A stretch of DNA of 64,000 nucleotides from an uncultured Flavobacteriales bacterium (lineage in GTDB: Bacteria > Bacteroidota > Bacteroidia > CAIKAF01), in contig CAIKAF010000033.1 in NCBI GenBank assembly GCA_903825395.1, positions 16,166-80,165 on the forward strand, written 5' to 3'. The position numbers and the translations under genes are program-made. The notes below the pieces were generated by a model, which did no database searches, was not told where the DNA came from, and saw nothing but the letters and a program-made list of their open reading frames with translations. Position 1 is the first letter of the stretch; each line of letters begins with the position of its first letter. Of the stretch, positions 17,366 through 25,197 are shown in pieces.

Positions 17366-17906
17366 TTTAAAAACATGGATTGAAATCGGCGCCTTGGTCT
17401 TCGGACTATTGTTCCCCATTTTTACAGGAAAAGGGTACCGATTGGGTTGGGTGCTTGGGGGACTTTCCTCATTTTTAAATGGGCTAATTGCCTTTGCATC
17501 CGGGTACTACCTGGATGTGCTATTGAATGCATTCTACATAGGAATTTCCCTGCTCTCCTTTTGGGGCTGGGCCATAAAAGAGCACACCTTTCAGTCCATG
17601 TCATGGAAAAAAGCCAGCATTTGGCTGCTTGTTCCCGGCCTACTAGCGGCCATGTATCATCCGATTTCGAAAGGAATTCCTGGTGCTGAACTGGGCTTTG
17701 CAGATGGTCTTACCACCTTTTATAGTTTAGCCGCCACGCTTTTGCTGAGTAAAAAAATACAATGGGCCTGGCTGATATTTGTACCGATTAATCTTCTTTC
17801 TGCTTACATGTATTACAGCAAGGAATTTCATTTCATTGCTTTGCAATTCTTGGTCTTAACCGGCTTAGGAATTTGGGCCTTTTACCAATGGAAAAGGGAA
17901 AAATAA
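17352..17906 (+). CDS. pnuC: PnuC-family vitamin transporter (probably nicotinamide riboside)
   Basis: 184 aa with about seven membrane helices. PnuC features include LGWVLGGLSSFLNGLIAFA, AFYIGISLLSFWGWAI and, near the C-terminus, WLIFVPINLLSAYMYYSKEF. PnuC is a facilitated-diffusion carrier whose cargo is trapped by phosphorylation. The next gene, 1 bp downstream, encodes a NadR-type kinase, which points to nicotinamide riboside rather than thiamine. It overlaps the GGGPS gene by 14 bp. Confidence 0.9.
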   Translation: MHWDNLKTWIEIGALVFGLLFPIFTGKGYRLGWVLGGLSSFLNGLIAFASGYYLDVLLNAFYIGISLLSFWGWAIKEHTFQSMSWKKASIWLLVPGLLAAMYHPISKGIPGAELGFADGLTTFYSLAATLLLSKKIQWAWLIFVPINLLSAYMYYSKEFHFIALQFLVLTGLGIWAFYQWKREK

Positions 17907-17907
17907 C

Positions 17908-18447
17908 ATGCGAACCATTTTCATTTCCGGTCCTGAATCTACAGGAAAAACAACCTTAGTGCATAGCTTAGCACAATACCTGGATTTGCCCTTTAAAATG
18001 GAGAATGCCCGGCACTTTTTTGAATGGCATCCGGAGAAATTACCGGCAGATTCCAAGTTAATCCGCTATTTGTACGCATCCCAAATGCGCATTTGGAAAT
18101 CTGCGATGCTGCAAGCCCAAAAATCAGGCGCAGAAGCGCTGTTGCTGGACACCTGTCCTCTGAATTATTATATATGGCATTCGTGGCAGTTCGGTGAAAC
18201 CTGGTCAAAACCACTGCTGGATTTACAACAATGGGAGGGCGAAATGCTGGTTCTATTGTGTACCCCAGACTTACCTTGGGTATCCGATGGCCAACGCAAC
18301 AATGAAGCCAATCTACGGGAACTATTTGAGCAATTTGAAAAGAGCTGGGATTCCCTTTCAGTACCACGCATTGTGGTGCATGGAACCGGAGAAGAACGGA
18401 TTCTTCGCTGCCGCGAAAGCGTGTCCCGCTTTTTAGGCAGCCGCTGA
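17908..18447 (+). CDS. NadR-like ribosylnicotinamide kinase (AAA_28 ATPase)
   Basis: 179 aa. The P-loop GPESTGKTT is at residues 8-16, with downstream EAARHFF-like MENARHFFEW and a Walker-B-like ALLLDTCPLNYYIW. The protein corresponds to the C-terminal kinase domain of NadR, without the N-terminal adenylyltransferase or DNA-binding parts. It would phosphorylate nicotinamide riboside brought in by PnuC for NAD salvage. This is inferred from fold and neighbour. It ends 64 bp before structured repeat copy 2. Confidence 0.87.
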   Translation: MRTIFISGPESTGKTTLVHSLAQYLDLPFKMENARHFFEWHPEKLPADSKLIRYLYASQMRIWKSAMLQAQKSGAEALLLDTCPLNYYIWHSWQFGETWSKPLLDLQQWEGEMLVLLCTPDLPWVSDGQRNNEANLRELFEQFEKSWDSLSVPRIVVHGTGEERILRCRESVSRFLGSR

Positions 18448-18510
18448 GGCAAGGGAAAATGCATCACAGAATGCAGGGAATTTGTGGAAATAAATAGGTC
18501 TGTTTTTTGT

Positions 18511-18654
18511 GGGGCGGCAGCCGGGCTTTCACCGGTTGTCCGCAGCAAAACGGCTGTTACCCAGCGGCTTTGCGGTGGCTCCTAAAGTCGCCTCCGCAGC
18601 ACGCGGGCACAGAGCCGTTCTGCTTTGCGTGCAACCGCGTTCAATCCCTGCCGC
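18511..18654 (+). repeat. Structured ~145-bp repeat, copy 2
   Basis: It opens TTTTTTGTGGGGCGGCAG, then GGCTTTCAC, TGTCCGC, apical GGCTCCTAAAGTCGCCT, and closes GTTCAATCC-CTGCCGC. The outer stem is GCGGCAG/CTGCCGC. The inner arm AACGGCTGTTACCC pairs with GGGCACAGAGCCGTT. It lies between the convergent ends of the NadR-like and DUF1501 genes. Confidence 0.9.
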
Positions 18655-18767
18655 AATGGCCTGATTCAAAAAACGTGACGTTTTGAAAATCGCCGAAATG
18701 AAAAACGGCCACTATGCCGCCCGCGGCCGGAATTGACGACGCTACCCCGCAAGGCCCAAAACGACAC

Positions 18768-18899
18768 GGGCAAACCTCCGTGTTTGCCCATCGCCCCCCT
18801 CGCACGGGCAAACCTCCGTGTTTGACCATCTAGAAAAGCAAGAGCAAACCTCCGTGTTTGCCCATCTAGAAAAGCACGCCCAAACCTCCGTGTTTGCCC
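18768..18899. repeat. Tandem array of four identical-core hairpins
   Basis: Units start at 18768, 18806, 18842 and 18878. Each carries GCAAACCTCCGTGTTTGCC or a close variant. GGGCAAAC and GTTTGCCC form an 8-bp stem around loop CTCCGT. Spacers are 14-16 bp, and units 3 and 4 share the spacer CATCTAGAAAAGCA. Long frames through the array translate to repeated TRRFA or TSVFA-like peptides but have no start signal or known homologue. The array lies at the convergent gene junction, beside repeat copy 2. Confidence 0.85.
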
Positions 18900-18921
18900 T
18901 CCTAAAACCCCATTTTCCAAA

Positions 18922-18945
18922 GGGGAAAACACGCAGGTTTTCCCC
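18922..18945 (-). terminator. Hairpin overlapping the DUF1501 stop codon
   Basis: GGGGAAAAC (18922-18930) and GTTTTCCCC (18937-18945) form a perfect 9-bp stem with loop ACGCAG. The last base belongs to the TAG stop of the DUF1501 gene. It is built like the four upstream hairpins (9-bp stem, 6-nt loop, GTTT in the arm). A short T-rich stretch follows on the minus strand. Confidence 0.6.
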
Positions 18946-20579
18946 TAGTGTTGCACCATTAACGTCTGGGAAAATTGACGACCGCCGCCGCGGCATTGCA
19001 CCAAATACCCCCCCGAAGCCCAATCTGCCGTGTGAATTTCCATGCTGTACACCGGGGGACTAAACTCATGCATTTTGTCGTACACCTTCTGACCCTGCAT
19101 GCTGTATATGCTGATTTGATACCAACCTGCCTCATGAATGGGGATGCGCAACGCCGTTTTATGGCTGCAAGGATTCGGATACAATGCCATGCCCGGTTGA
19201 GTCTGCGTATCCATACCCACCGCGGCGCATTCCACAAAGGGTATGCCCACCCCTACCCAATCGCTGAAGCCAACGGTTTGAACCAACGAAGGTGAAGCTC
19301 CAAACCAATCTTGCACCACCGTGGCCATAATTTGCCGGTAATCAATGCCCAAGGGCACATTGCCGCCCTGAAGCGCAGATAAATTAGGGTTGGTGCCGAA
19401 CACGTCTTTGTTGACACATGGACCAAAGGCCAGCAAAGGCTGGGCATTTCCATGATCGGTTCCGAAGGAACCATTGGAAGGAACGCGCCGACCAAATTCC
19501 GACATGGTTAAGGTCAACACCTTTTGGTCCAATCCTAAGTTTTGTAAGTCATCGTAAAAGGCTTTAACCCCTTCGCTGATGTGGTACATCAAGGCCGCAT
19601 GGTGCCCCATGGTGGTATCAAATTGTTCCACTTGATTGGCATGCGTATCGAACCCACCAATGCGGCACAAGAAAATACGGGTTTTGCAACCACCACTCAA
19701 CAAGCGGGCAATGATTTTTAGCTGGCCCGCCAAGGGATTGTTCAAAGAACCCTGGGGAGCCAAATATGGATATTGAGTTGGATAGGTTACGTTGGAGTTT
19801 GAACCGGCCATAAACACCGAGCGCAAACGACCAGCATAGGCATTCGATTCTGCTTCAATTTGCATGATGTACTCCAACTCGTCGCCGGCATGGGTATCGG
19901 GCAAAGAGGTAGGAGCAGTTCCGCCTACCGAATTGATCAAATTATAAAACCCAATGGGGTCTGAAATGCTGAGGCCAACCGGAATTCCATTATCGCGGTG
20001 AAAAGCCAAAGATACCCCGGTGCCAATTTCAATGGCAAGAGGGTCTTCCATTTGCGGATTTGGATAATCGTCCGGATAATTGGGGTATTCATGGTCCAAA
20101 TAGCGGCCCATCCACCCGGAGGAAAAGTAATCATCGTAACTGCCTCCCATAAACCACACGTCACGGCTGCGGAAGTGAGAACCATTTGCATAGGGATACG
20201 AAACGTTTTGAATGACGGCGGCCCGACCTTGTTCATACATTTGCCGAATTCCATCCATATCGGGATGCAGACCAAGCTGCCGGTTGGAAGGCAAGGTGGG
20301 ATCCAATGGAATGATGGAACGGGTTCCTGTTTCAGGCAGGGCAATGTTGGGTCGATGACTGTAATACTGCGGATACTGGTCGCGCGGTACGAGCATATTG
20401 ATGCCATCGTTCCCCCCATGCAGTTGTATGAAAATGAGTACTCGATCGTTGCTGCTGTTGGCTGCCGCCTGTTGAAAAATCCCCTGGGGTGATAAGGCCC
20501 GAACAGGGACCCCACTCAACATAAAGGTGGCTCCGGCTCCGGCAACGCCGGTATTTTTGATGAAGGATCTCCGGTTCAT
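18945..20579 (-). CDS. DUF1501 protein with Tat-like signal and T9SS sorting domain
   Basis: 544 aa. The N-terminus MNRRSFIKNTGVAGAGATF is a twin-arginine style signal. The DUF1501 core follows (LIFIQLHGGNDGINMLVPRD, MSEFGRRVPSNGSFGTDHG), related to the alkaline phosphatase/sulfatase fold. The last 85 residues (from MALYPNPCSHKTALRIPI) are a type IX secretion C-terminal domain with the YPNP motif. It starts 2 bp after the DUF1800 stop; the DUF1800-DUF1501 pair is widespread but of unknown function. Secretion to the cell surface is inferred. Confidence 0.9.
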   Translation of the reverse strand: MNRRSFIKNTGVAGAGATFMLSGVPVRALSPQGIFQQAAANSSNDRVLIFIQLHGGNDGINMLVPRDQYPQYYSHRPNIALPETGTRSIIPLDPTLPSNRQLGLHPDMDGIRQMYEQGRAAVIQNVSYPYANGSHFRSRDVWFMGGSYDDYFSSGWMGRYLDHEYPNYPDDYPNPQMEDPLAIEIGTGVSLAFHRDNGIPVGLSISDPIGFYNLINSVGGTAPTSLPDTHAGDELEYIMQIEAESNAYAGRLRSVFMAGSNSNVTYPTQYPYLAPQGSLNNPLAGQLKIIARLLSGGCKTRIFLCRIGGFDTHANQVEQFDTTMGHHAALMYHISEGVKAFYDDLQNLGLDQKVLTLTMSEFGRRVPSNGSFGTDHGNAQPLLAFGPCVNKDVFGTNPNLSALQGGNVPLGIDYRQIMATVVQDWFGASPSLVQTVGFSDWVGVGIPFVECAAVGMDTQTQPGMALYPNPCSHKTALRIPIHEAGWYQISIYSMQGQKVYDKMHEFSPPVYSMEIHTADWASGGYLVQCRGGGRQFSQTLMVQH

Positions 20580-20581
20580 GG

Positions 20582-22210
20582 TTAATAGATTTGGAATTCA
20601 GGCGATTGAAGTATAATTCGGAACATTTTTTCCAAGGGCTGTTCAACCAACATGGCATTGCCGTTTTGAAGGTAGGTAGCCCAATCGGTTGACCACCCCC
20701 CGCCGGTAATTCCGCTCAATAAGCCATTGTCTCGGTAATCATCCAGTCGGGTTTGATCTAAATCAATGGGAATGAGCAAGTCGCACATTTCCTTTACCAA
20801 TATGTCCGGATTGGATGGGTCGCTGCAATTCGATTGAACAAACAGGGGCATATCCATTTTAAACAGTTCCAGTCCATTTATGTCAGCAACCCCACCGGTC
20901 AGGCTATCTGACCACAAGTAGCGCATAGCCAAATAATTGGGGGTAATCCAAAGGCGATTAAAACCCGGGAACTGATAGTAAGGATCAAAGCCTGCTACGT
21001 CGTACGGCTCATGAAATGGCATACCTTGACCGCCCATGGCCGAAGTTAGTGTGCCTCCGTAGGCCATATAATGCCGGATTAGGTCGTTGGGTGCCGGCAA
21101 AACCAGTTCAAGGGTACGCAAACTGCCAACTGTAATTTCCAATGGACTTTTAATTATGGCTCCAATGTTGTTGTTTTGGAGTACTTGGTCGTCTTGATCA
21201 AAGAAATGCGCAGACTCCAATAAGGCTTGCAGCACCGGTTTAATTTCAAAGTTCTGTTGAATCAAAAGGGCTGCCAGGGGTTCGATGATGTCCGTTTCAA
21301 TTTCAGGAGTTATATCGTAGTACACGAAGAACCGATACAGCTTTCGGCAAATGAACTTGGCGGTATGGGCTGAAGCAAATACCATGTCCACAAACGCATC
21401 CAATTCGGCTTCTACGTCAGCTACTTGGTTCGATGCCGGAGTAATGGAGGTATTGTTGAAGGCGGCAGTAAAGGTTTTGGTTCCTGTATCGTGCTGAGAT
21501 GCAGTGCTTCCGCCTCCTTTCAGCTTTCCGCGGGGTATTCCTGTAACGGAGTCCACTAGGGTATAACTTGAGTCCACATCCCAACCCGTCAACAAACGCG
21601 TCGCTTCCTTCACATCGGTTTCAGTGAATGTGGTGTAGTCGGTAGGGCTCACCTGATTCCCTTTTCCAACTGTAAACAGTTCGAAGAATTCCCGAGCAAA
21701 ATTCTCTTGGGGCGAGCCGGCCACGTTCAAGCGCCCGTCCAAATGCACCAGCATGGCATTGTCGATGCACATGGCCCGGGTAAGGGTTTTAAAATTACCT
21801 AGCGCGTATTTTCGGAACAACGAATGCTGGTAATACAGGGAGGCCGTATTATTAATGCGCGATTCAATGGTCGGAAAATGAGTGTGCCAAAACCACACCA
21901 TGCGTTCATGTATGGTCATGGGTTGGGTATGCATTTTATGAATCCACCAACCAAAAAATTGAATTCGGCGCTCATCGTCAGGGCTGTTGTTGGGGCCGGG
22001 AGCGGGACTCACCCAATCGTCGTTGGTTAGGGGGTCAATTGGAGGCGAAGGAGCAGGGTCATCCACCAGAAGCTGCTGGAGAAGCTGGGCTGCGGTTTGA
22101 CCTGTGGCCGCGTTGATTTCAGCACGCTGAGGGCCAATTAAGGTCCTGCGAAGTAAATGTCCGGCTTCGCGCTGATTTAAAGGCTGGGTGTAAGGGGCTA
22201 ATGAGGCCAT
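20582..22210 (-). CDS. DUF1800 family protein
   Basis: 542 aa. Family motifs are REAGHLLRRTLIGP near the N-terminus, FWHTHFPT, and QENFAREFFELFTVGKGNQ in the middle. No enzymatic motif is recognised, and the N-terminus has no clear signal peptide. It pairs with the DUF1501 gene 2 bp downstream, as in many Bacteroidota, Planctomycetes and Proteobacteria. The function of the pair is not established. Confidence 0.88.
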   Translation of the reverse strand: MASLAPYTQPLNQREAGHLLRRTLIGPQRAEINAATGQTAAQLLQQLLVDDPAPSPPIDPLTNDDWVSPAPGPNNSPDDERRIQFFGWWIHKMHTQPMTIHERMVWFWHTHFPTIESRINNTASLYYQHSLFRKYALGNFKTLTRAMCIDNAMLVHLDGRLNVAGSPQENFAREFFELFTVGKGNQVSPTDYTTFTETDVKEATRLLTGWDVDSSYTLVDSVTGIPRGKLKGGGSTASQHDTGTKTFTAAFNNTSITPASNQVADVEAELDAFVDMVFASAHTAKFICRKLYRFFVYYDITPEIETDIIEPLAALLIQQNFEIKPVLQALLESAHFFDQDDQVLQNNNIGAIIKSPLEITVGSLRTLELVLPAPNDLIRHYMAYGGTLTSAMGGQGMPFHEPYDVAGFDPYYQFPGFNRLWITPNYLAMRYLWSDSLTGGVADINGLELFKMDMPLFVQSNCSDPSNPDILVKEMCDLLIPIDLDQTRLDDYRDNGLLSGITGGGWSTDWATYLQNGNAMLVEQPLEKMFRIILQSPEFQIY

Positions 22211-22383
22211 TTCCTATGGGATTATGGTTACCAATGTAAGAAATTTTTGGGAATGATGCGGTAGGCCAATTCCTTAACATTCCCATATTCAGAACTTAAA
22301 AAGCATTGAAATTCAAAGCAAATGATGCCGTACATTTTACAATCCCATGCATGGGAATGCGGCAAGACCGTTGCTAAAAAAAC

Positions 22384-23172
22384 TTAATTGTGTGCCAAGC
22401 GGAATCCCAAGCTCATTCCACGCTTGTCGGGAAAGAAGCTATATCTGCAGGAGTTTCTGCAACCGCCTTCGTGGTAATTCCAGGCTCCACCCCGAATTAC
22501 CCTATACGTCCCGGAAGCCGGCCCAAACGGGTTGGACTGAGGTTTAGATGTATAGGTTGCGTACCAATCCTGACACCATTCCCAAACATTCCCACTCATA
22601 TCAAACAATCCCAGTTCATTGGCACCTTTTTGGCCAACGGGATGCGTTGAATTCTGACTGTTGTCCCAAAACCATCCTACCTGATTCACATCGTTGCTTC
22701 CACTAAATTTATTTCCGGCACTCTTGGCCCCTCCCCTACTGGCAAATTCCCACTCGGCCTCGGTAGGTAAACGATATGAACTTCCAGTTAGATGATTCAA
22801 GCGTTCTAAAAATTGCTGCACATCCACAAAACTAACCTGCTCTACAGGGCATTCCGGACAAGAGGGAAAATAGCTTGGATTGTTGTCCATAACACTTTGC
22901 CAAAGCCGTTGTGTCACTTCCACTTTTGAAATGGAAAAGGCGTTCAATGTCACTTTTTGAACAGGCCGTTCGTCGTCCTCGCAATTTTCACCTTCACTCC
23001 ATGGGCAACCCATGTTGAAGGCGCCACCTTCCACCCGCACCATTTGAGCATTTACATAGGCTCCAATTTCTGATTTGGTCATTACCTGTCCCAGCACGGA
23101 CCCCCTAATCAAAAGAAATCCGGCCAAAGCAAACCCTGCCATTCCTCTACGTATGCGAAGATTTTTTCCCAT
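22384..23172 (-). CDS. Secreted formylglycine-generating-enzyme-like (FGE-sulfatase fold) protein
   Basis: 262 aa from ATG 23172 (MGKNLRIRRGMAGFALAGFL, a signal peptide); an ATG six codons upstream is also possible. FGE-fold landmarks are FNMGCPWSEGENCEDDERP, SYRLPTEAEWEFASRGG, LFDMSGNVWEWCQDWY and IRGGAWNYHEGGCRNSCRYS. The two Cys near the active site are spaced CRNSC, not the arrangement of catalytic human FGE, so sulfatase activation is doubtful. Related non-catalytic members (GldJ/GldK, PvdO) act in surface structures. Stand-alone gene. Confidence 0.85.
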   Translation of the reverse strand: MGKNLRIRRGMAGFALAGFLLIRGSVLGQVMTKSEIGAYVNAQMVRVEGGAFNMGCPWSEGENCEDDERPVQKVTLNAFSISKVEVTQRLWQSVMDNNPSYFPSCPECPVEQVSFVDVQQFLERLNHLTGSSYRLPTEAEWEFASRGGAKSAGNKFSGSNDVNQVGWFWDNSQNSTHPVGQKGANELGLFDMSGNVWEWCQDWYATYTSKPQSNPFGPASGTYRVIRGGAWNYHEGGCRNSCRYSFFPDKRGMSLGFRLAHN

Positions 23173-23399
23173 AACCGGTGCAATATACAAAAAAAGAAAA
23201 GTGAAATATTCTTTTTAAAAAATCATAAAAAAAAGTTTAACCGAAATACCTCATTTTTCAACACACTAGTTGACAATTGGTTTTATTCAAAATTCAAGTA
23301 ATTTTAGTTCGATTACAATTCCTATTGTACTGCCATTGACGTAATTTGCTCTTAACTGCCCTTGCCCAATCCTACCCTTTAAGTGCAGCTGAATAAATG

Positions 23400-23407
23400 T
23401 ACCTTTG
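23400..23407 (+). promoter_or_regulatory. -7 box of the terC promoter
   Basis: TACCTTTG, exact consensus, ends 14 bp before the chosen ATG at 23422 and so decides against the in-frame ATG at 23383. Confidence 0.6.
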
Positions 23408-23421
23408 CAGAAAAGTGCGGT

Positions 23422-24432
23422 ATGGTGCATAGTCTTTCGGAAATAAGTTCAAATTCATGGCTATACCTTGTTTTTTCAGCGGTTGTGCTTGTAATGTTGG
23501 CCCTGGATTTGGGATTGTTCAACCGCAAACCGCATTCCATCGGCTTAAAAGAAGCGGGAATTTGGACCTTGGTTTGGATTGGTTTGGCAATGGGCTTCTC
23601 GGCCCTCATTTACGCTTGGACTTACCAAACACATGGCATCGAAAAATGGACACAGTTTCAAACGGCCTATTGGATTGAAAAAGCCTTATCCATGGATAAT
23701 TTATTTGTGTTCATGTTGATTTTCAATCATTTTAAGGTGCCATCGCAGCTTCAACATAAGGTGCTTTTTTGGGGAGTTATTGGTGCTCTTTTAATGCGGG
23801 CATTGTTTATTTATGCTGGAGTCGGTTTGGTGCAAATCTCATATGTTTCAATAGCCAGTCCATTTCCAGGCTTGGTGAATCATCCACTGGAATTCAATTT
23901 TATTTTGTTTGTTTTCGGACTTTTTCTATTCGTTGCCGGAATCAAATCTTTCTGGTCCGCTGCCGAACAAGGTTCTGAATTTACAGGTCAAAAGTGGCTA
24001 AACCGAATCTCAAAATGGCTCCCGCTGGGTGGCGATATTCAATCCGGGAAATTTTTCATTCGTCAGGAAAAGCTCATTTTCACTCCACTCTTTATTGTTT
24101 TGCTGGCGGTTGAATTCACCGATTTGATTTTCGCTGTAGATTCGGTACCGGCCATTTTTTCCGTCGCCCCAGACGACCCATTTATTTTGTACACCTCCAA
24201 CATCTTTGCCATTTTAGGCCTGCGCTCGTTGTATTTTGTCCTGGATGGTTTTGCCAATGCATTCAGCTATCTTAAAAAAGGCTTGGGCCTGATTTTGGTT
24301 TTCATCGGAGCAAAAATGCTAATCGCCCCTATTTTGCACATTCCAGCCCTGGTTTCATTGGGAATTTTGGGCGGAATCCTTCTGGGCTCTGTTCTAATTT
24401 CAATTGTAAAAAAGAAGGAACTGAAGGGATGA
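23422..24432 (+). CDS. TerC/Alx-family integral membrane protein
   Basis: 336 aa from ATG 23422. It has about nine membrane helices. TerC signatures are LALDLGLFNRK, AYWIEKALSMDNLFVFMLIF and VEFTDLIFAVDSVPAIFSV, with acidic residues inside helices. Family members (E. coli Alx, B. subtilis MeeF/MeeY) export manganese and can load metal onto secreted enzymes; the tellurite name is historical. It is a single gene with its own promoter, ending 5 bp before repeat copy 3. Confidence 0.93.
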   Translation: MVHSLSEISSNSWLYLVFSAVVLVMLALDLGLFNRKPHSIGLKEAGIWTLVWIGLAMGFSALIYAWTYQTHGIEKWTQFQTAYWIEKALSMDNLFVFMLIFNHFKVPSQLQHKVLFWGVIGALLMRALFIYAGVGLVQISYVSIASPFPGLVNHPLEFNFILFVFGLFLFVAGIKSFWSAAEQGSEFTGQKWLNRISKWLPLGGDIQSGKFFIRQEKLIFTPLFIVLLAVEFTDLIFAVDSVPAIFSVAPDDPFILYTSNIFAILGLRSLYFVLDGFANAFSYLKKGLGLILVFIGAKMLIAPILHIPALVSLGILGGILLGSVLISIVKKKELKG

Positions 24433-24436
24433 TGTT

Positions 24437-24584
24437 GGGGGGCGGGTACTCCGGCTTTCACGGGTAGTCCGCAGTGCAAGGCCTTCGGTACAGCCGCCTT
24501 GCGCTGGCTCCCAAGGTCGCCTGCGCGGCTGGCGTACCGATGGGCCTTGCTCTTTGCGGGCAACCCCGTTCAATCCGGCCCGCA
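24437..24584 (+). repeat. Structured ~145-bp repeat, copy 3
   Basis: It contains GGGCGGG, CGGCTTTCAC, AGTCCGC, apical GGCTCCCAAGGTCGCCT and closing GTTCAATCC-GGCCCGC. The inner arm CAAGGCCTTCGGTACAGCC pairs with GGCGTACCGATGGGCCTTG. It is the only copy without the leading T-run. It lies between the convergent ends of terC and eda, 4 bp after the terC stop. Confidence 0.9.
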
Positions 24585-24632
24585 CGCATCCTGCCCCGAC
24601 TCCCACACAAAACCTAAACCCTAGATGGATGT

Positions 24633-25193
24633 TTATTTCAACATCCAAGACCCTCCAACAGCCAGTACATTGGGCAAAGCCAAATAATCAGCCATGCTTT
24701 GTTCGTTTATTCCTCCGGTAGGAATAAAGTCTATTCCCTGAAATACAGAGGCATAGGCCGATAAAGCCGAAACGCCACCAAACACATGAGCCGGGAAAAA
24801 TTTCAGCACTTCCAAATCCCGCTCCATCGACTGTTGAATTTCAGTGGGACTTATGGCTCCCGGCAGAAAAGGCAGCCCCGTGTTTCTCATTGTGTTTACC
24901 AACTGCTCTGTTTGTCCGGGACTCACCAAAAAAGAGGCCCCGGCTTTGGCAGCAGCCTCTGCTCTTTCGCTGCTGCAAACCGTTCCGGCTCCTACAATCA
25001 GGTTTGAACCATAGCGCGTGGACACGTACCGAATTAGGTCAAGGGCGCTTGCCGTTCGTAGGGTAATTTCAATCACCCCTATTCCTTTTTCCAACAGGTT
25101 TGTACAGGCCAAATCGGCTTGTTCCTGAGTATGCAGAACAGCTACAGGGATGATTGAAAAGGGACTAAGGATTTCTCGAATTCCGTTTTGCAT
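24633..25193 (-). CDS. eda: 2-dehydro-3-deoxy-phosphogluconate (KDPG) aldolase
   Basis: 186 aa, somewhat shorter than E. coli Eda. The active-site Glu is E42 in VIEITLRT and the Schiff-base lysine is K131 in LKFFPAHVFGG. IVGAGTV and FIPTGGI complete the phosphate-binding barrel. It splits KDPG into pyruvate and glyceraldehyde 3-phosphate, the last Entner-Doudoroff step. It is 4 bp after edd, and last in zwf-pgl-edd-eda. Confidence 0.96.
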   Translation of the reverse strand: MQNGIREILSPFSIIPVAVLHTQEQADLACTNLLEKGIGVIEITLRTASALDLIRYVSTRYGSNLIVGAGTVCSSERAEAAAKAGASFLVSPGQTEQLVNTMRNTGLPFLPGAISPTEIQQSMERDLEVLKFFPAHVFGGVSALSAYASVFQGIDFIPTGGINEQSMADYLALPNVLAVGGSWMLK

Positions 25194-25197
25194 GGCA

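Noticed and set aside
18768..18899. CRISPR array
   Set aside because: Only four units, repeat cores are symmetric hairpins, spacers are 14-16 bp and partly identical, and there are no cas genes.
18641..19063. Open frames through the hairpin array giving repeated TRRFA / TSVFA peptides on both strands
   Set aside because: The repetition is a by-product of the tandem DNA hairpins. No start signal, no family, and both strands give similar repeats.
22343..22356. Palindrome TCCCATGCATGGGA downstream of the FGE-like gene's neighbour
   Set aside because: A single short palindrome with no T-run and no second copy; not enough to call an operator or terminator.
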